NCBI RefSeq assembly: GCF_011602085.1
Contig: NZ_JAAONY010000001.1
Coordinates: 1,426,001-1,490,000, forward strand
Reading direction: 5' to 3'
Source: Pseudoteredinibacter isoporae
GTDB taxonomy: Bacteria > Pseudomonadota > Gammaproteobacteria > Pseudomonadales > Cellvibrionaceae
Length of the DNA stretch: 64,000 bases
A program made the translations under genes and the position numbers. Positions 1 to 9,578 of the stretch are shown here, one piece after another. The notes beneath the pieces were generated by a model, which had not been told where the DNA came from, made no database searches, and saw nothing but the letters and a program-made list of their open reading frames with translations. Positions within the stretch are counted from its first letter, which is position 1. Every line of letters starts with the position of its first letter.

Positions 1-1144
1 GTCCTCCGGCAGTTACAACCTTGCCATCTTTCATGGCTGTGCCGGCGTGGAAGACTTTGGCGATATCACTGCCACTGTTTTCCAGGCCGTGAATGGCATC
101 GCCTTTGTTATAACTGGCTGGATAGCCGCCAGCGGCCAGCACCACACCCATAGCGGCGCGACTGTCCCAATCTGCCGTGGTGCTGTCGAGATTTTTATCC
201 AGAGCAGCATTACACAGCGCTACCAGATCTGACTGCAGGCGAATCATAATTGGCTGGGTTTCCGGGTCGCCAAAACGGCAGTTGTACTCAATCACCTTTG
301 GTTGGCCATCAGCACTGATCATCAAACCGGCATATAGGAAGCCGGTGTAATCATTGCCTTCCTTCGCCATACCTTCAACGGTTGGAACAATGACTTGTTC
401 CATAATGCGATCATGAATTTCAGAAGTCACAACAGGCGCTGGGGAGTAGGCACCCATGCCGCCGGTGTTAGGGCCAGTGTCGCCATCACCAACACGCTTG
501 TGGTCCTGGCTGGTGGCCATTGGCAAAATATTTTTACCATCGACCATCACGATAAAGCTGGCTTCTTCGCCGTCCAGAAACTCTTCGATAACGACGCGAC
601 AGCCTGCATCACCGAATGCATTGCCTGATAGCATGTCTTTAACGGCCTCTTCGGCCTGCTCCAGAGTTTCGGCAACAATTACGCCTTTACCCGCAGCGAG
701 ACCATCGGCTTTAACGACAATGGGCGCACCTTTTTCACGCAGATAGGTCAGCGCGGGCTCAACCTCGGTAAAGTTCTGGTATTCCGCAGTAGGGATATCA
801 TGGCGAGCCAGGAAGTCTTTGGTAAAGGCTTTGGAGCCTTCCAATTGAGCTGCACCTTTACTTGGGCCAAAACAACGCAGGCCGCGCTCAGCAAAGTAAT
901 CGACTACGCCATCAACCAAAGGCGCTTCAGGGCCGACAATCGTTAATCCAACCTGATTCTGTTCAGCAAAATCGGCCAGAGCTTCAAAGTCGCCTACGCC
1001 TATGGCAATATTTTCAAGCTTGTCTTCAAGCTCCGTGCCCGCATTTCCCGGAGCCACAAATACTTTCTCAACATCAGCGCTCTGCGCCGCTTTCCAGGCC
1101 AAGGCGTGTTCGCGCCCACCAGAACCGATAACCAATATATTCAT
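1..1144 (-). CDS. purD: Phosphoribosylamine-glycine ligase (GAR synthetase), 3' end outside window
   Basis: Cytosolic ATP-grasp enzyme of de novo purine synthesis that joins glycine to 5-phosphoribosylamine. Reading from the ATG at 1144 leftwards gives MNILVIGSGGREHALAWK, the typical PurD N-terminus with its glycine-rich loop, followed by the VAPGNAGT and FGPSKGAAQLEGSK motifs of the family. The frame is open to base 1, so about 380 residues are present and the C-terminus lies outside. purH lies 313 bp upstream on the same strand, as in many gammaproteobacteria. Nothing looks broken. Confidence 0.97.
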   Translation of the reverse strand, partial: MNILVIGSGGREHALAWKAAQSADVEKVFVAPGNAGTELEDKLENIAIGVGDFEALADFAEQNQVGLTIVGPEAPLVDGVVDYFAERGLRCFGPSKGAAQLEGSKAFTKDFLARHDIPTAEYQNFTEVEPALTYLREKGAPIVVKADGLAAGKGVIVAETLEQAEEAVKDMLSGNAFGDAGCRVVIEEFLDGEEASFIVMVDGKNILPMATSQDHKRVGDGDTGPNTGGMGAYSPAPVVTSEIHDRIMEQVIVPTVEGMAKEGNDYTGFLYAGLMISADGQPKVIEYNCRFGDPETQPIMIRLQSDLVALCNAALDKNLDSTTADWDSRAAMGVVLAAGGYPASYNKGDAIHGLENSGSDIAKVFHAGTAMKDGKVVTAGG

Positions 1145-1457
1145 AGTAAAAGTCAGATGTGAGAGGAAACATTTGCGTGAACAAATTTTCCTTCTGGTTA
1201 ATTAAAATCACCGCCCGTTAATTTTTAAAAAAATTAATAAGGCAACAAGTGGTGAGTTTGTGTTTCCGATAAGGCTCTATTTGTAGAGCCCCTCATCCTG
1301 CAGTAATTCTGCTCTTATTGTTTAGTGGAATGTTCAGGGGCGATTTGACTGTTCTGGCCGGGTGCCTCAGGGCCAGGAAGGGAATGTACGCAGAGTACAT
1401 GACCAACCGAGCACCGAAGCAACTCGCCATGGCTGTCAAAAAGCCCTTAAAAAACCA
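1145..1457. other. Intergenic region purH-purD with small dyads
   Basis: These 313 bases hold no convincing gene. They contain a perfect inverted repeat ATGTAC-5-GTACAT (1384-1400) and a CTGGCC/GGCCAG pair just before it. The stretch 1320-1440 is richer in short complementary pieces than its flanks. It could be the purD leader or an intergenic repeat family. No terminator with a T-run was seen in either direction. Confidence 0.4.
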
Positions 1458-3041
1458 TTAATGGCGGAAGTGACGCATTGAGGTGAATACCATCGCCATT
1501 CCGGCCTCATCGGCCGCAGCAATCACTTCGTCATCGCGAATGGAACCGCCCGGCTGAATCACACAGCTAATGCCCACCTTGGCAGCGTTATCAATGCCGT
1601 CACGGAATGGGAAGAAAGCGTCGGAAGCCATGCAGCTGCCTTTGACTTCCAGACCGGCGTGTTCGGCTTTGATTGCAGCGATGCGTGCCGAGTTAACGCG
1701 ACTCATCTGGCCAGCACCTACACCAATGGTCTGGCCATTTTTACCGTAAACAATGGCGTTGGACTTAACCATCTTGGCCACTTTCCAGGTAAACAGCAGG
1801 TCACGAATTTCTTCTTCGGTGGGCTGACGTTGGGTCACTACTTTCAAATCGCTGGCCGTAACCATACCCAGATCACGATCCTGAACGAGCAGGCCACCAG
1901 CAACGCGTTTCAGATCGAAGCTGGCTGCGGTTTGACCCCATTCGCCGCATTCAAGCAGGCGAACGTTTTTCTTTTCAGCAACCGCGGCTCTGGCTTCGGC
2001 ACTGATGCTGGGTGCGATGATCACTTCCACAAACTGCTTTGCGCAAATATTGGCCGCAGTCTTGGCATCCAGCTCGCGGTTGAAAGCGATAATGCCACCG
2101 AATGCGGATTCAGGGTCTGTTGCGAAAGCCAGCTCGTAAGCGCTGTTGATATCTGCAGCGACAGCAACACCGCAAGGGTTGGCATGCTTCACAATAACGC
2201 AAGCGGCTTCGTCAAAGAGTTTTACGGTTTCCAGTGCCGCATCGGTATCAGCAATGTTGTTGTAGGAAAGTTCTTTCCCCTGAATCTGCTGAGCGCTGGC
2301 AATGGTGCCGGCAGGTGCATTCTTTTCAACATAGAAGGCGCTGTCCTGATGAGAGTTTTCACCGTAGCGCATGTCCTGAGCTTTCTGGAACTGACTGTTG
2401 AAAGTGCGTGCAAACTTGTCGTTACCACCAGGAACCAGACGGCCGAAGTAGTTGGCAATTGCGCCATCGTAAGCAGCCGTGTGCTCGTAGGCTTTAATGG
2501 CCAGATCGAAACGCGTAGCCTGACGGGTTGCACCCTCATTGGCTTTCATTTCGGCAATAATGGCGTCGTAATCGCTGGCATTCACCACGATATTTACGAA
2601 GGCATTATTTTTCGCGGCTGCACGAACCATGGTCGGACCGCCGATATCGATATTCTCGATGGCGTCTTCCAAACTGCAATTTTCTTTGGCAACGGTTTGC
2701 TCGAAAGGATAAAGGTTAACCACAACCATATCGATCGCGTTAATGCCGTGCTCGGCCATTACGCTGTCGTCCTGGCCTCGACGGGCCAGAATGCCGCCAT
2801 GCACTTTGGGGTGCAGGGTTTTTACCCGGCCATCCATCATTTCCGGAAAACCGGTGTAATCGGATACTTCGGTAACGGCAATATTGTTTTCCTGCAACAG
2901 GCGGAAGGTTCCGCCTGTGGATAGCAATTCAACGCCCATGGCGCTGAGTTGCTGGGCAAATTCAACAATACCTGATTTATCGGACACGCTGATCAGCGCG
3001 CGTTTTACAGCAACCAGGCCTTGGTCATTGCTAGAGCTCAT
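1458..3041 (-). CDS. purH: Bifunctional AICAR formyltransferase / IMP cyclohydrolase
   Basis: Catalyses the last two steps to IMP in the cytosol. At 527 residues it has the usual PurH length. The N-terminal MGS-like cyclohydrolase domain (about residues 1-150) starts with [17 protein letters not shown] and has the [14 protein letters not shown] motif. The transformylase domain follows, with the catalytic KHANPCG signature near residue 280. It ends in [14 protein letters not shown], a normal PurH C-terminus. The ATG at 3041 fits family starts. It lies 55 bp downstream of fis on the same strand and may be co-transcribed with dusB-fis. Confidence 0.98.
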   Translation of the reverse strand: MSSSNDQGLVAVKRALISVSDKSGIVEFAQQLSAMGVELLSTGGTFRLLQENNIAVTEVSDYTGFPEMMDGRVKTLHPKVHGGILARRGQDDSVMAEHGINAIDMVVVNLYPFEQTVAKENCSLEDAIENIDIGGPTMVRAAAKNNAFVNIVVNASDYDAIIAEMKANEGATRQATRFDLAIKAYEHTAAYDGAIANYFGRLVPGGNDKFARTFNSQFQKAQDMRYGENSHQDSAFYVEKNAPAGTIASAQQIQGKELSYNNIADTDAALETVKLFDEAACVIVKHANPCGVAVAADINSAYELAFATDPESAFGGIIAFNRELDAKTAANICAKQFVEVIIAPSISAEARAAVAEKKNVRLLECGEWGQTAASFDLKRVAGGLLVQDRDLGMVTASDLKVVTQRQPTEEEIRDLLFTWKVAKMVKSNAIVYGKNGQTIGVGAGQMSRVNSARIAAIKAEHAGLEVKGSCMASDAFFPFRDGIDNAAKVGISCVIQPGGSIRDDEVIAAADEAGMAMVFTSMRHFRH

Positions 3042-3096
3042 GGGTAGATCCTGTCGGTGATCAAATAGGTGATCGGGTAAATGACCAAATAACGGC

Positions 3097-3408
3097 TTAC
3101 AGTAAGCCGTATTGCTTCAATTTTTTACGCAGGGTGCCACGGTTCAAGCCCAGAACCTGTGCGGCTTTGGTTTGGTTGTGGCGAGTGTGTTTCATGATCA
3201 CTTCCAGCATGGGAGCTTCCACCTCGGCCATAACCAGTTCGTAAACGTCAGTTACGCTTTGGCCTTCCAGATTGCGGAAGTAGTTTTCCATCGCAATTTC
3301 AACGCTATCACGCAGAGACTGGTTGCGGCTGGTGTCGGTCAGCTGGTTAGTCTCAACAGGCGTGTTCGCTACTGGAGCTTCAGTTGCGAAGGTTTCTACG
3401 CTATTCAT
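3097..3408 (-). CDS. fis: DNA-binding protein Fis
   Basis: Nucleoid-associated homodimeric regulator that bends DNA and tunes rRNA promoters and recombination. The 103-residue protein has the C-terminal Fis helix-turn-helix with the [20 protein letters not shown] signature and the GLL end. The central part (about residues 40-75) matches the dimer core. Its ATG overlaps the dusB stop by four bases (ATGA type), so the two are translationally coupled, as in most gammaproteobacteria. It is slightly longer at the N-terminus than enterobacterial Fis (98 residues), in a low-complexity polar stretch. Confidence 0.97.
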   Translation of the reverse strand: MNSVETFATEAPVANTPVETNQLTDTSRNQSLRDSVEIAMENYFRNLEGQSVTDVYELVMAEVEAPMLEVIMKHTRHNQTKAAQVLGLNRGTLRKKLKQYGLL

Positions 3409-4436
3409 GCGGCTTGTTCCTCTTTAGTCTTGATTAAGTCGTCGAACAGCTGTTCGACATAATGCTGTTGTTGTTGGCTGTCTTCCAGGCGATTGAATGT
3501 CTGACGCAAAGCAGACCAATCGAAGGCAGCCCTTTGGGTATCTGCAGCCAGTGTCTGTAGATACCAGCCCATATGTTTACGGGCGATGCGCAAACCGAGG
3601 TAGTCACCATAGTATTGGTGGAGTGCCTCGAGATGCTGGGTAATCGTTTGTTGAATTTCGGGCAGTTCGGTCGCTGGTGCTTCACCGTGACCGGCCAGGT
3701 AGTGATTAATTTCACGAAATATCCAGGGGCGCCCCTGGGCACCGCGGCCGACCATGATGGCTGCAGCCTGGGTGTGTTTCAGTACCTGTTGTGCTTTGCT
3801 GGCCTGGGTAATATCGCCGTTAGCGATGACAGGAATATTGACCGCCTGGACAATGTCGGCAATGGTGTCGTATTCAGCTTCACCTTTAAAGCGGCAAGCG
3901 CGACTTCGACCGTGCACTGTCAGGGCTTGAATGCCGGAATCTTCCGCGATGCGAGCAATGCGCAGACCATTGCGTTCTTCAGTTGACCAGCCGGTGCGAA
4001 TTTTCAGGGTCACAGGTATGTCAACCGCAGCAACTACTTGCTGCAAGATATCAGCCACCAATTTTTCATCGCGCAACAAGGCGGAGCCTGCGGCCTTATT
4101 ACAGACTTTCTTGGCTGGGCAACCCATATTGATATCCACAATCTGCGCACCCTGGTCCACACAGGCTTGTGCGGCCTGAGCCAGCATGGCGGGCTCTGCT
4201 CCGGCAATTTGTACGGCACGGGGCTCGGCTTCGTTTTTATCAATGAGTCGTTGTTGGGATTTGCGGCTGTTCCAGAGCTTGGTGTCGGAGGTCAGCATTT
4301 CGGCCGTTACCATTCCCGCACCATACTGTTTGCACAGTCGGCGGAAGGGTTGGTCTGTAATACCAGCCATAGGCGCCAATACGGCGGGGCTTTGGATCTG
4401 ATATGGGCCGATATGAAACAAGTTTCTTTCCTGCAA
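3405..4436 (-). CDS. dusB: tRNA-dihydrouridine synthase B
   Basis: FMN- and NADPH-dependent reduction of specific uridines in tRNA. The 343 residues cover the family's TIM barrel. Visible marks are [15 protein letters not shown] near the N-terminus, the catalytic-cysteine motif [11 protein letters not shown] near residue 100, LKIRTGW near 145 and the phosphate-binding [12 protein letters not shown] near 225. Pairing with fis in a dusB-fis operon supports DusB rather than DusA or DusC. The ATG at 4436 is the first good start, and the protein begins [14 protein letters not shown] as usual. Confidence 0.97.
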   Translation of the reverse strand: MQERNLFHIGPYQIQSPAVLAPMAGITDQPFRRLCKQYGAGMVTAEMLTSDTKLWNSRKSQQRLIDKNEAEPRAVQIAGAEPAMLAQAAQACVDQGAQIVDINMGCPAKKVCNKAAGSALLRDEKLVADILQQVVAAVDIPVTLKIRTGWSTEERNGLRIARIAEDSGIQALTVHGRSRACRFKGEAEYDTIADIVQAVNIPVIANGDITQASKAQQVLKHTQAAAIMVGRGAQGRPWIFREINHYLAGHGEAPATELPEIQQTITQHLEALHQYYGDYLGLRIARKHMGWYLQTLAADTQRAAFDWSALRQTFNRLEDSQQQQHYVEQLFDDLIKTKEEQAA

Positions 4437-4740
4437 GCTGGTTCAAGACCCTATCCAAGCCCTTGTTTTCAATGAGCTTTAGATATCGGTCAGTTTTGGG
4501 GTAAGCGTTTTTTGCTCTTGATTACGGGGTAATAGGAGCTGCTTATTTTTCCACCAGGGTCCCGAAAAAGGGCGCATATGATACCTGTAGAGGACCCGCT
4601 TAGGGAAGTGGGAATTTGTTCGATTTGCCGTTTTTTTGATCGGTCAATGGTAGGCTTGAATGACTGTCGCCTGAATTTGCATAAGTGCTGTTGCGGAAGA
4701 GGGCTCAACAGGGGCGGATTTGTCACCACCCCGTTGGTAA
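4437..4740. other. Intergenic region between the DUF3426 gene and dusB
   Basis: These 304 bases should hold the dusB-fis promoter, because both flanking genes point left. I see no convincing small gene and no strong terminator. A weak CTGTTG/CAACAG pair (4688-4711) lies just after the stop of the zinc-ribbon gene. Confidence 0.4.
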
Positions 4741-6678
4741 TTAGCGAACGTCGACTTTGTAATTCACTGCTTCGTTACCGGGATCGACAATATCGAGTGA
4801 CAGGTGAATCGGTCTTTGGATAGGCATACGGCTGGCGCCTGCCAATTCACCGGCCAAGTACTCGGACGGGCGAAACACTCGGCTCGCCAGTGCCTTGCCC
4901 TGAATGTCGCTGAAGGTGAGTTGGATGTCCGGGAATTCCTGCTCGAACTGAGCGAGGTTTAACAGCACCATATCCACTACCAGTGCCTGTTCGGTTTCTG
5001 GGTGGCTGCGAACCACCAGATTTGAGGCTTTGAGTTTACTCAGGTCAATCTGGGGGGGCAGTGAGCAGGATAAAATATTACAGGCGATCTGGTAGTAGTC
5101 TCGATACGGCGGTTGGCGGTTTAGGTCGTCAAACTTAATCCAGGCAAACTGTCCGATAGCGGCGAGTAACGCCAGCGCGACACCGCTGCCCCATAGCCAG
5201 TTCCAGTTGGGTTTTTCCTGGCGAAATTCCATTTCCAGCGGCTCGGGCTCAATGCTATCGATCATCTCCGCTTTGCTGGGTTCCTCCTGCTGGGGAACAA
5301 TGCGAACTTCGAGTTCGGGCTCGCTGTCTTCTTTCTCGCTCCCTTTGGAATGAAGGCTGTCGGCGTCGCTTTCCTGTTCATCCAAATCACGGTTGAGTGC
5401 TTCGGCCTCGGAATCTTGAGGGCGATAAGATTCATCGTCCTGCTCAAGATTGAATTCACTGTCGGCGGCCAGGCTCAGATTTCCGCTTTCGATGGAATCC
5501 ATGCTGAGCGCATCTTCCAGTTCAGAGCTCAGGTCCAGCCCGCCAAGTTCAACTTCCTCGGGGTGTTCTTCTTTTTCAAGATCCGGCGCAGGGCGGTCAT
5601 TCAGGATATCTTCGAGCGGGCTGCTCTCCTCCATGGTGCGGCCATCGAGGACTTGTTCAATCTTTGAAGGCTGGTTGAGATCTTCGGCCCCATCCAGCTC
5701 CTTCATCATCATGTCGAGCGCCCAGCTTTCATCGAGATCGTTTTCGCTTTCCTCGGGCAGTTCCGGACTAAACGCCTGGGGCAGACTGCGATTGGTTTCA
5801 GGCTTTTGTTTAAAGTGCTCGGTATCATCATCGGTAAAGCGCGGCTCGTCGGGCTTGCTTTGTGCATCGTCCTCTTGAGCTGTGGCCTCGATGTTCAGCT
5901 CGGGATGCTTGTCTTCCGCGCTTTTGTCGTTATCTTCAATTTCGTGGCTGCTCTCAAGGTCAGCTTCATTGATGTCGAGCGCCGCTTGAGTTTCTTCTTT
6001 GGTAGCTTCTTCCAGGCTTTGTTCGGCCAGTTCGCTCAGCTCTTCAAAAAAATCGCTGTGGCTGCTTTGTATGGAGTCTTCTCGACTTGTGTCACTGTTG
6101 TTGGGCTCTGGAGAAATCTCCGACACTGGACTTTCAAGGTCGTTTTCACCAAAGCTACTGAAATGGCTGTCTGCCTGGCTTTCGCTGGGAGGCTCGATAT
6201 CAAGATCGGTCGCAAAAGCCGCTTCAAGTTCCTGATCCAACTGCTCTGCCAATTCCTGGTCGACCTGAAGAAACGGATCGTCATCCATATCGCTGGCGAG
6301 TTCTTCGAACTCCTGGCCTGTGTTGCTCTCGTCTTGTTGTTTCGGATTTGAATCTTCGGGGTACTGATCCCAGCTGGGTAAGCTGCTGTCTTCTTCGGGG
6401 GTGCTTTGCGTCGGGTTTTCGGCTGCATCGAACTCGGTGCTCGCAGGCTCATCTTCTGTTCGATGTTCTGTTTTCGTAGGCGCGAGGTTTGAAGATTCCT
6501 GCTTGTGGGTCTCTGTTGCCCGGGGTTCGGATTCTTGTTGCAGACCATCAAAAACAATGTGGTCAGTGGCTTTGAACACTTGCAGACAGGAACCACAGCG
6601 CACTGCACCCCGGGCGCTGGCGAGCTGCTGGCTGTTCACATTAAATGCGGTGCTGCAGGCAGGGCAGCGAGTGATCAT
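4741..6678 (-). CDS. Zinc-ribbon membrane protein with DUF3426 domain and long acidic linker
   Basis: Function unknown. It starts MITRCPACSTAFNV and has a MJ0042-type zinc ribbon (Cys5, Cys8, Cys28, Cys31). About 430 residues of very acidic, Glu/Asp/Ser-rich low-complexity sequence follow. A single transmembrane helix lies near residues 490-512 (WLWGSGVALALLAAIGQFAW), and the C-terminal DUF3426 domain (about 515-645) is probably periplasmic. I chose the ATG at 6678, not the upstream frame extension, because the zinc ribbon begins there in the family. Its place between prmA and dusB is conserved in Pseudomonas-like bacteria. The 645 residues are clearly longer than typical members, owing to the linker. 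Confidence 0.85.
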   Translation of the reverse strand: MITRCPACSTAFNVNSQQLASARGAVRCGSCLQVFKATDHIVFDGLQQESEPRATETHKQESSNLAPTKTEHRTEDEPASTEFDAAENPTQSTPEEDSSLPSWDQYPEDSNPKQQDESNTGQEFEELASDMDDDPFLQVDQELAEQLDQELEAAFATDLDIEPPSESQADSHFSSFGENDLESPVSEISPEPNNSDTSREDSIQSSHSDFFEELSELAEQSLEEATKEETQAALDINEADLESSHEIEDNDKSAEDKHPELNIEATAQEDDAQSKPDEPRFTDDDTEHFKQKPETNRSLPQAFSPELPEESENDLDESWALDMMMKELDGAEDLNQPSKIEQVLDGRTMEESSPLEDILNDRPAPDLEKEEHPEEVELGGLDLSSELEDALSMDSIESGNLSLAADSEFNLEQDDESYRPQDSEAEALNRDLDEQESDADSLHSKGSEKEDSEPELEVRIVPQQEEPSKAEMIDSIEPEPLEMEFRQEKPNWNWLWGSGVALALLAAIGQFAWIKFDDLNRQPPYRDYYQIACNILSCSLPPQIDLSKLKASNLVVRSHPETEQALVVDMVLLNLAQFEQEFPDIQLTFSDIQGKALASRVFRPSEYLAGELAGASRMPIQRPIHLSLDIVDPGNEAVNYKVDVR

Positions 6679-6814
6679 TGTATCCACTGTGGTAATTTTT
6701 GTTCCTGATCCTGTCTGTTCTAAGCCGGCTCCCCTCAAGGTGACGGCTTGATCGTGGCCAACAGTGTAGCGACTCTATGGAGATTGGGCCACTCCCCATC
6801 TTTTCAGTGTGAAA

Positions 6815-7687
6815 TCAGTCCTTTATCTTCGTTGCAGTGAGGCAAACCCATTCTTCGTGTTGCTGTGGTTCATCGAACGCAAACCAGGGTTGATACGCCG
6901 CCATCACGACTTCGGCTTGATTGAAAAGAATGCCAGACAGGCACAGCTTGCCGCCGAGTTTGGTCAGGGCACTCAAACTGGGCGCCAGTTCGGCCAGAGG
7001 GCCAGCAAGGATGTTGGCCAGCATGACATCGGCGGCTTCCCGGGGGCACTTCTCAGGTAAAAAGACGGTAATCGCGTCTTCGGGGAGTTGGTTACGTTGG
7101 CTGTTCTCGCGAGTGGCAATCAGGGCTTGTGGGTCGATATCGACTCCGATAGCTTTTTTGGCCCCTTTCAACAGAGCGCCGATTGCCAGAATGCCTGAGC
7201 CACAGCCGTAATCGATAATGTTCTGGTCTTCCAGGTCCTGGGCGGCCAGCCACTGCAAACATAAAAAAGTGGTGGGGTGGGTGCCGGTACCAAAGGCCAG
7301 GCCCGGGTCCAGCATCAGGTTGATGGCCTCGGGCTGCGGCGGCTCAATCCAACTGGGGCAGATCCAGAAATCATCGGCACATTGAATGGGGTAGTAGTTT
7401 TTCATCCATTCCCGTTCCCAGTCTTTATCCTCAAGCTGCTCCCAGCGTCCCGTAATATTTTGCTCAGCAAAAAACCCCGAAATGGCTTTGGTATCGATAT
7501 CGGCTTCGTAGAGTCCGGTGACACGGGTTTCCTGCCAGAGAGGCGTTTCGCCAAGTGCCGGTTCCAAAATGGGTTGATCTGCATTATCTTGCAGAGTAAC
7601 GGATACGGCTCCCGTTGCCAGCATCAGGTCTTCGATGGCCTCGGCATGGCTGCGGTCGGAGTCAATTTTAAGTTGTAACCAGGGCAT
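6815..7687 (-). CDS. prmA: Ribosomal protein L11 methyltransferase
   Basis: Uses S-adenosylmethionine to methylate lysines and the N-terminus of ribosomal protein L11. The 290 residues match family length. The N-terminal substrate-recognition domain begins MPWLQLKIDSDRSHAEAIED. The methyltransferase domain shows LMLDPGLAFGTGTHPTT near residue 125 and the SAM-binding motif DYGCGSGILAIGAL near residue 160, then GVDIDPQA and the motif IV region MLANILAGPL. It heads the minus-strand block with the zinc-ribbon gene and dusB. Confidence 0.97.
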   Translation of the reverse strand: MPWLQLKIDSDRSHAEAIEDLMLATGAVSVTLQDNADQPILEPALGETPLWQETRVTGLYEADIDTKAISGFFAEQNITGRWEQLEDKDWEREWMKNYYPIQCADDFWICPSWIEPPQPEAINLMLDPGLAFGTGTHPTTFLCLQWLAAQDLEDQNIIDYGCGSGILAIGALLKGAKKAIGVDIDPQALIATRENSQRNQLPEDAITVFLPEKCPREAADVMLANILAGPLAELAPSLSALTKLGGKLCLSGILFNQAEVVMAAYQPWFAFDEPQQHEEWVCLTATKIKD

Positions 7688-7796
7688 AGTCGGTCTCAGT
7701 ACGGGTTGCTCTGTTGAGGGCTATAATGGATAAGCGGCGCTATTATACTTAGCGTAAATATAATGCCTAGCAGCTGGCGGGGAAACGGGTGGGAAT

Positions 7797-8108
7797 ATGG
7801 AACCAGAAAAACGCTCATCACGTCGGGTTAAGGTTCTTTGCCGAATGAAAATTTATCATTCGAGCTTTGGCGAGAAGGAAGTAAATACCCGGGATGTTTC
7901 TGATGAAGGTCTCTTTTTATTATTGGACGCGACGATTCTCCCGCCCATGGGCACAATCATTCAGGGTCAGGTCTTAGGCACCGCTAAGCCCCAAGCCTTG
8001 CTCGATATGGAAATTGTGCGCTTTGAAGAGGCTGGTGCTGGTTTTCGAGTATGCAAGGCCAACGGGCGCTCGGGTTTATCCTCCAGCTTGAGGGATTTGG
8101 GTGTTTAG
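7797..8108 (+). CDS. PilZ domain protein, candidate c-di-GMP receptor
   Basis: A 103-residue stand-alone PilZ domain. Both ligand-binding signatures are visible: an RxxxR stretch near residues 5-10 (KRSSRRVKV) and the DxSxxG motif in RDVSDEGLF near residue 40. It therefore probably binds cyclic di-GMP and acts on motility, surface or pilus functions through an unknown partner. It is transcribed away from prmA and stands alone; the next gene is 177 bp downstream. The ATG at 7797 follows a GGTGGGAAT ribosome site. Confidence 0.85.
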   Translation: MEPEKRSSRRVKVLCRMKIYHSSFGEKEVNTRDVSDEGLFLLLDATILPPMGTIIQGQVLGTAKPQALLDMEIVRFEEAGAGFRVCKANGRSGLSSSLRDLGV

Positions 8109-8285
8109 AATGCACCTCGACCCGGTTAGTATGCCTGATGTTTATTTTGTAAGTCGTTTTATTTAAGCGTCTTGTTAAGCAAATTCAAATAAAAACAAAA
8201 CACCAGACTTAAGTCCCGTGGACAAGTATATTGGCGGTGGTTAAGCTGCGTTTCTCTTTTAAAGACCCGTTTTATAGGTAACTTT

Positions 8286-8957
8286 GTGCCCTTTAAAAAA
8301 TCCCATGTGCCGCCCGAATTACTGGAAAAGAATCGTCCCCAGCAGCAGCGTGCTGTACAAACCTATGAGGGCATTTTAAAAGCGGCTTGCGAATTACTGA
8401 TCGAACTCGGTGTCGAGCGGATTTCAACCAATCTTATCGCGGAGCGTGCGGGAATTACCGTGCCGGCTCTGTATCGCTACTTTAAAAACAAATACGCCGT
8501 GCTTTATGCGTTGGGTGCCCGCTTGATGGATCGCCAAAACCAGATACTGGTGGAGTGGCACGAAACTTACTTCGATCCCAGCGAACCTGAAAAGTTGTTT
8601 GCCGAAGTTGAGGGCTTGGTGCGGCAAACCTATGAGGTAACCCGCGAGCAGCCTGCGAGCCTGGCGGTGCTCTCGGCCATGCGGGCCATACCGATTTTGC
8701 AGGAAGTGCGTTTGCAGTCTCACAAACGCATGACTCAGTGGCTGCTGTCCCAGTGGCAGGCCTATTACAAGGTGGATGAAGATGAATCGCGCATCGCGCT
8801 GCAGAGTCGTCTTTCGATGGAAGTTGCTATGACGGCGGTGGAAATGGCTATTGAGGATGATGAGACCTCTGCGGAGATGGCAATCGAGGAAGCGGCCAAG
8901 ATCATCGTTCTATATTGGCGCGATATGATAAAAAGCCTCGAGTATATCGGCCAGTAA
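8286..8957 (+). CDS. TetR/AcrR family transcriptional regulator
   Basis: A 223-residue one-component repressor-type regulator. The N-terminal helix-turn-helix at about residues 40-85 contains ISTNLIAERAGITVPALYRY, a textbook TetR motif. The C-terminal helical domain would bind an unknown ligand. I used the GTG at 8286; no good ATG precedes the HTH. It reads in the same direction as the exported redox genes that start 136 bp downstream, so it may control them, but no operator is obvious. Confidence 0.9.
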   Translation: MPFKKSHVPPELLEKNRPQQQRAVQTYEGILKAACELLIELGVERISTNLIAERAGITVPALYRYFKNKYAVLYALGARLMDRQNQILVEWHETYFDPSEPEKLFAEVEGLVRQTYEVTREQPASLAVLSAMRAIPILQEVRLQSHKRMTQWLLSQWQAYYKVDEDESRIALQSRLSMEVAMTAVEMAIEDDETSAEMAIEEAAKIIVLYWRDMIKSLEYIGQ

Positions 8958-9092
8958 GGGCTTGGCGGCTCTTTTTATCCCCTGTTTGTTTCTTGAAATG
9001 ACGCTCAATGCTTGACCTGAGCAGCTTCTCACCGTATCTTAAAAGTTAGTTATAACTAGTATATTAAAAATGTCGACAAAACGGGCCTGAAT

Positions 9093-9491
9093 ATGAAGAA
9101 CAGAAACACCAATTTGCGCTCCACTATGGGCATCCTCATGCTGGCAATCAGCTCTGTTTTGTTGCTCAGTGCTTGCGGTGGTTCCGAGGATAAGGCGGCT
9201 GCCGGTCCGAGCAAGGCCTCCCTTAGATCATTGGCACCGAGTGATCCGCAACTGGCGGCGATTTACCAGCGTAGCTGTAAAGCTTGCCATGGGACCGGTG
9301 CGCCGGCGATTCCCCAGAGCGGTGATGTAGAGGCCTGGAAGCCCCGTGCAGCGAAAGGTATGGACACGTTATTGGATAACGTGATTAACGGCGTGGGTGG
9401 AATGCCGCCATTGGGAATGTGCATGGATTGTGACCCTGAGCAGTTTGAGGCGCTGATTCAATTTATGGCGGGTGATGCACTCTCTGAATAG
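9093..9491 (+). CDS. Lipoprotein cytochrome c (c5-like)
   Basis: A small exported haem protein of 132 residues. A signal peptide ends in a lipobox (LLLSACGG, Cys28), so the mature protein should be lipid-anchored. One haem c site CKACH lies at about residues 62-66, and a GGMPPLGMC stretch further on can supply the axial Met. The layout is like cytochrome c5. Its neighbour 87 bp downstream is a Tat-exported FAD oxidase, so this cytochrome is a plausible periplasmic electron acceptor for it (inference from gene order). Confidence 0.9.
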   Translation: MKNRNTNLRSTMGILMLAISSVLLLSACGGSEDKAAAGPSKASLRSLAPSDPQLAAIYQRSCKACHGTGAPAIPQSGDVEAWKPRAAKGMDTLLDNVINGVGGMPPLGMCMDCDPEQFEALIQFMAGDALSE

Positions 9492-9578
9492 AGCCTGTAA
9501 AAATAATTCTAAGAAGAACGCGAAGAATTTGAAAACTTCCAAAAGGTCATTTTGAAAATACCGTATTAAAGGTAAATC

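Noticed and set aside
1659-2924. Long 421-codon open frame on the plus strand opposite purH
   Set aside because: It is antisense to a fully conserved purH gene; its protein has no coherent domain and its composition follows the codon pattern of purH.
5350-6751. Plus-strand frames opposite the DUF3426 gene
   Set aside because: Shadows of the Glu/Asp-rich linker; the Ser/Phe-rich products are typical of antisense reading through GAA and GAT codons.
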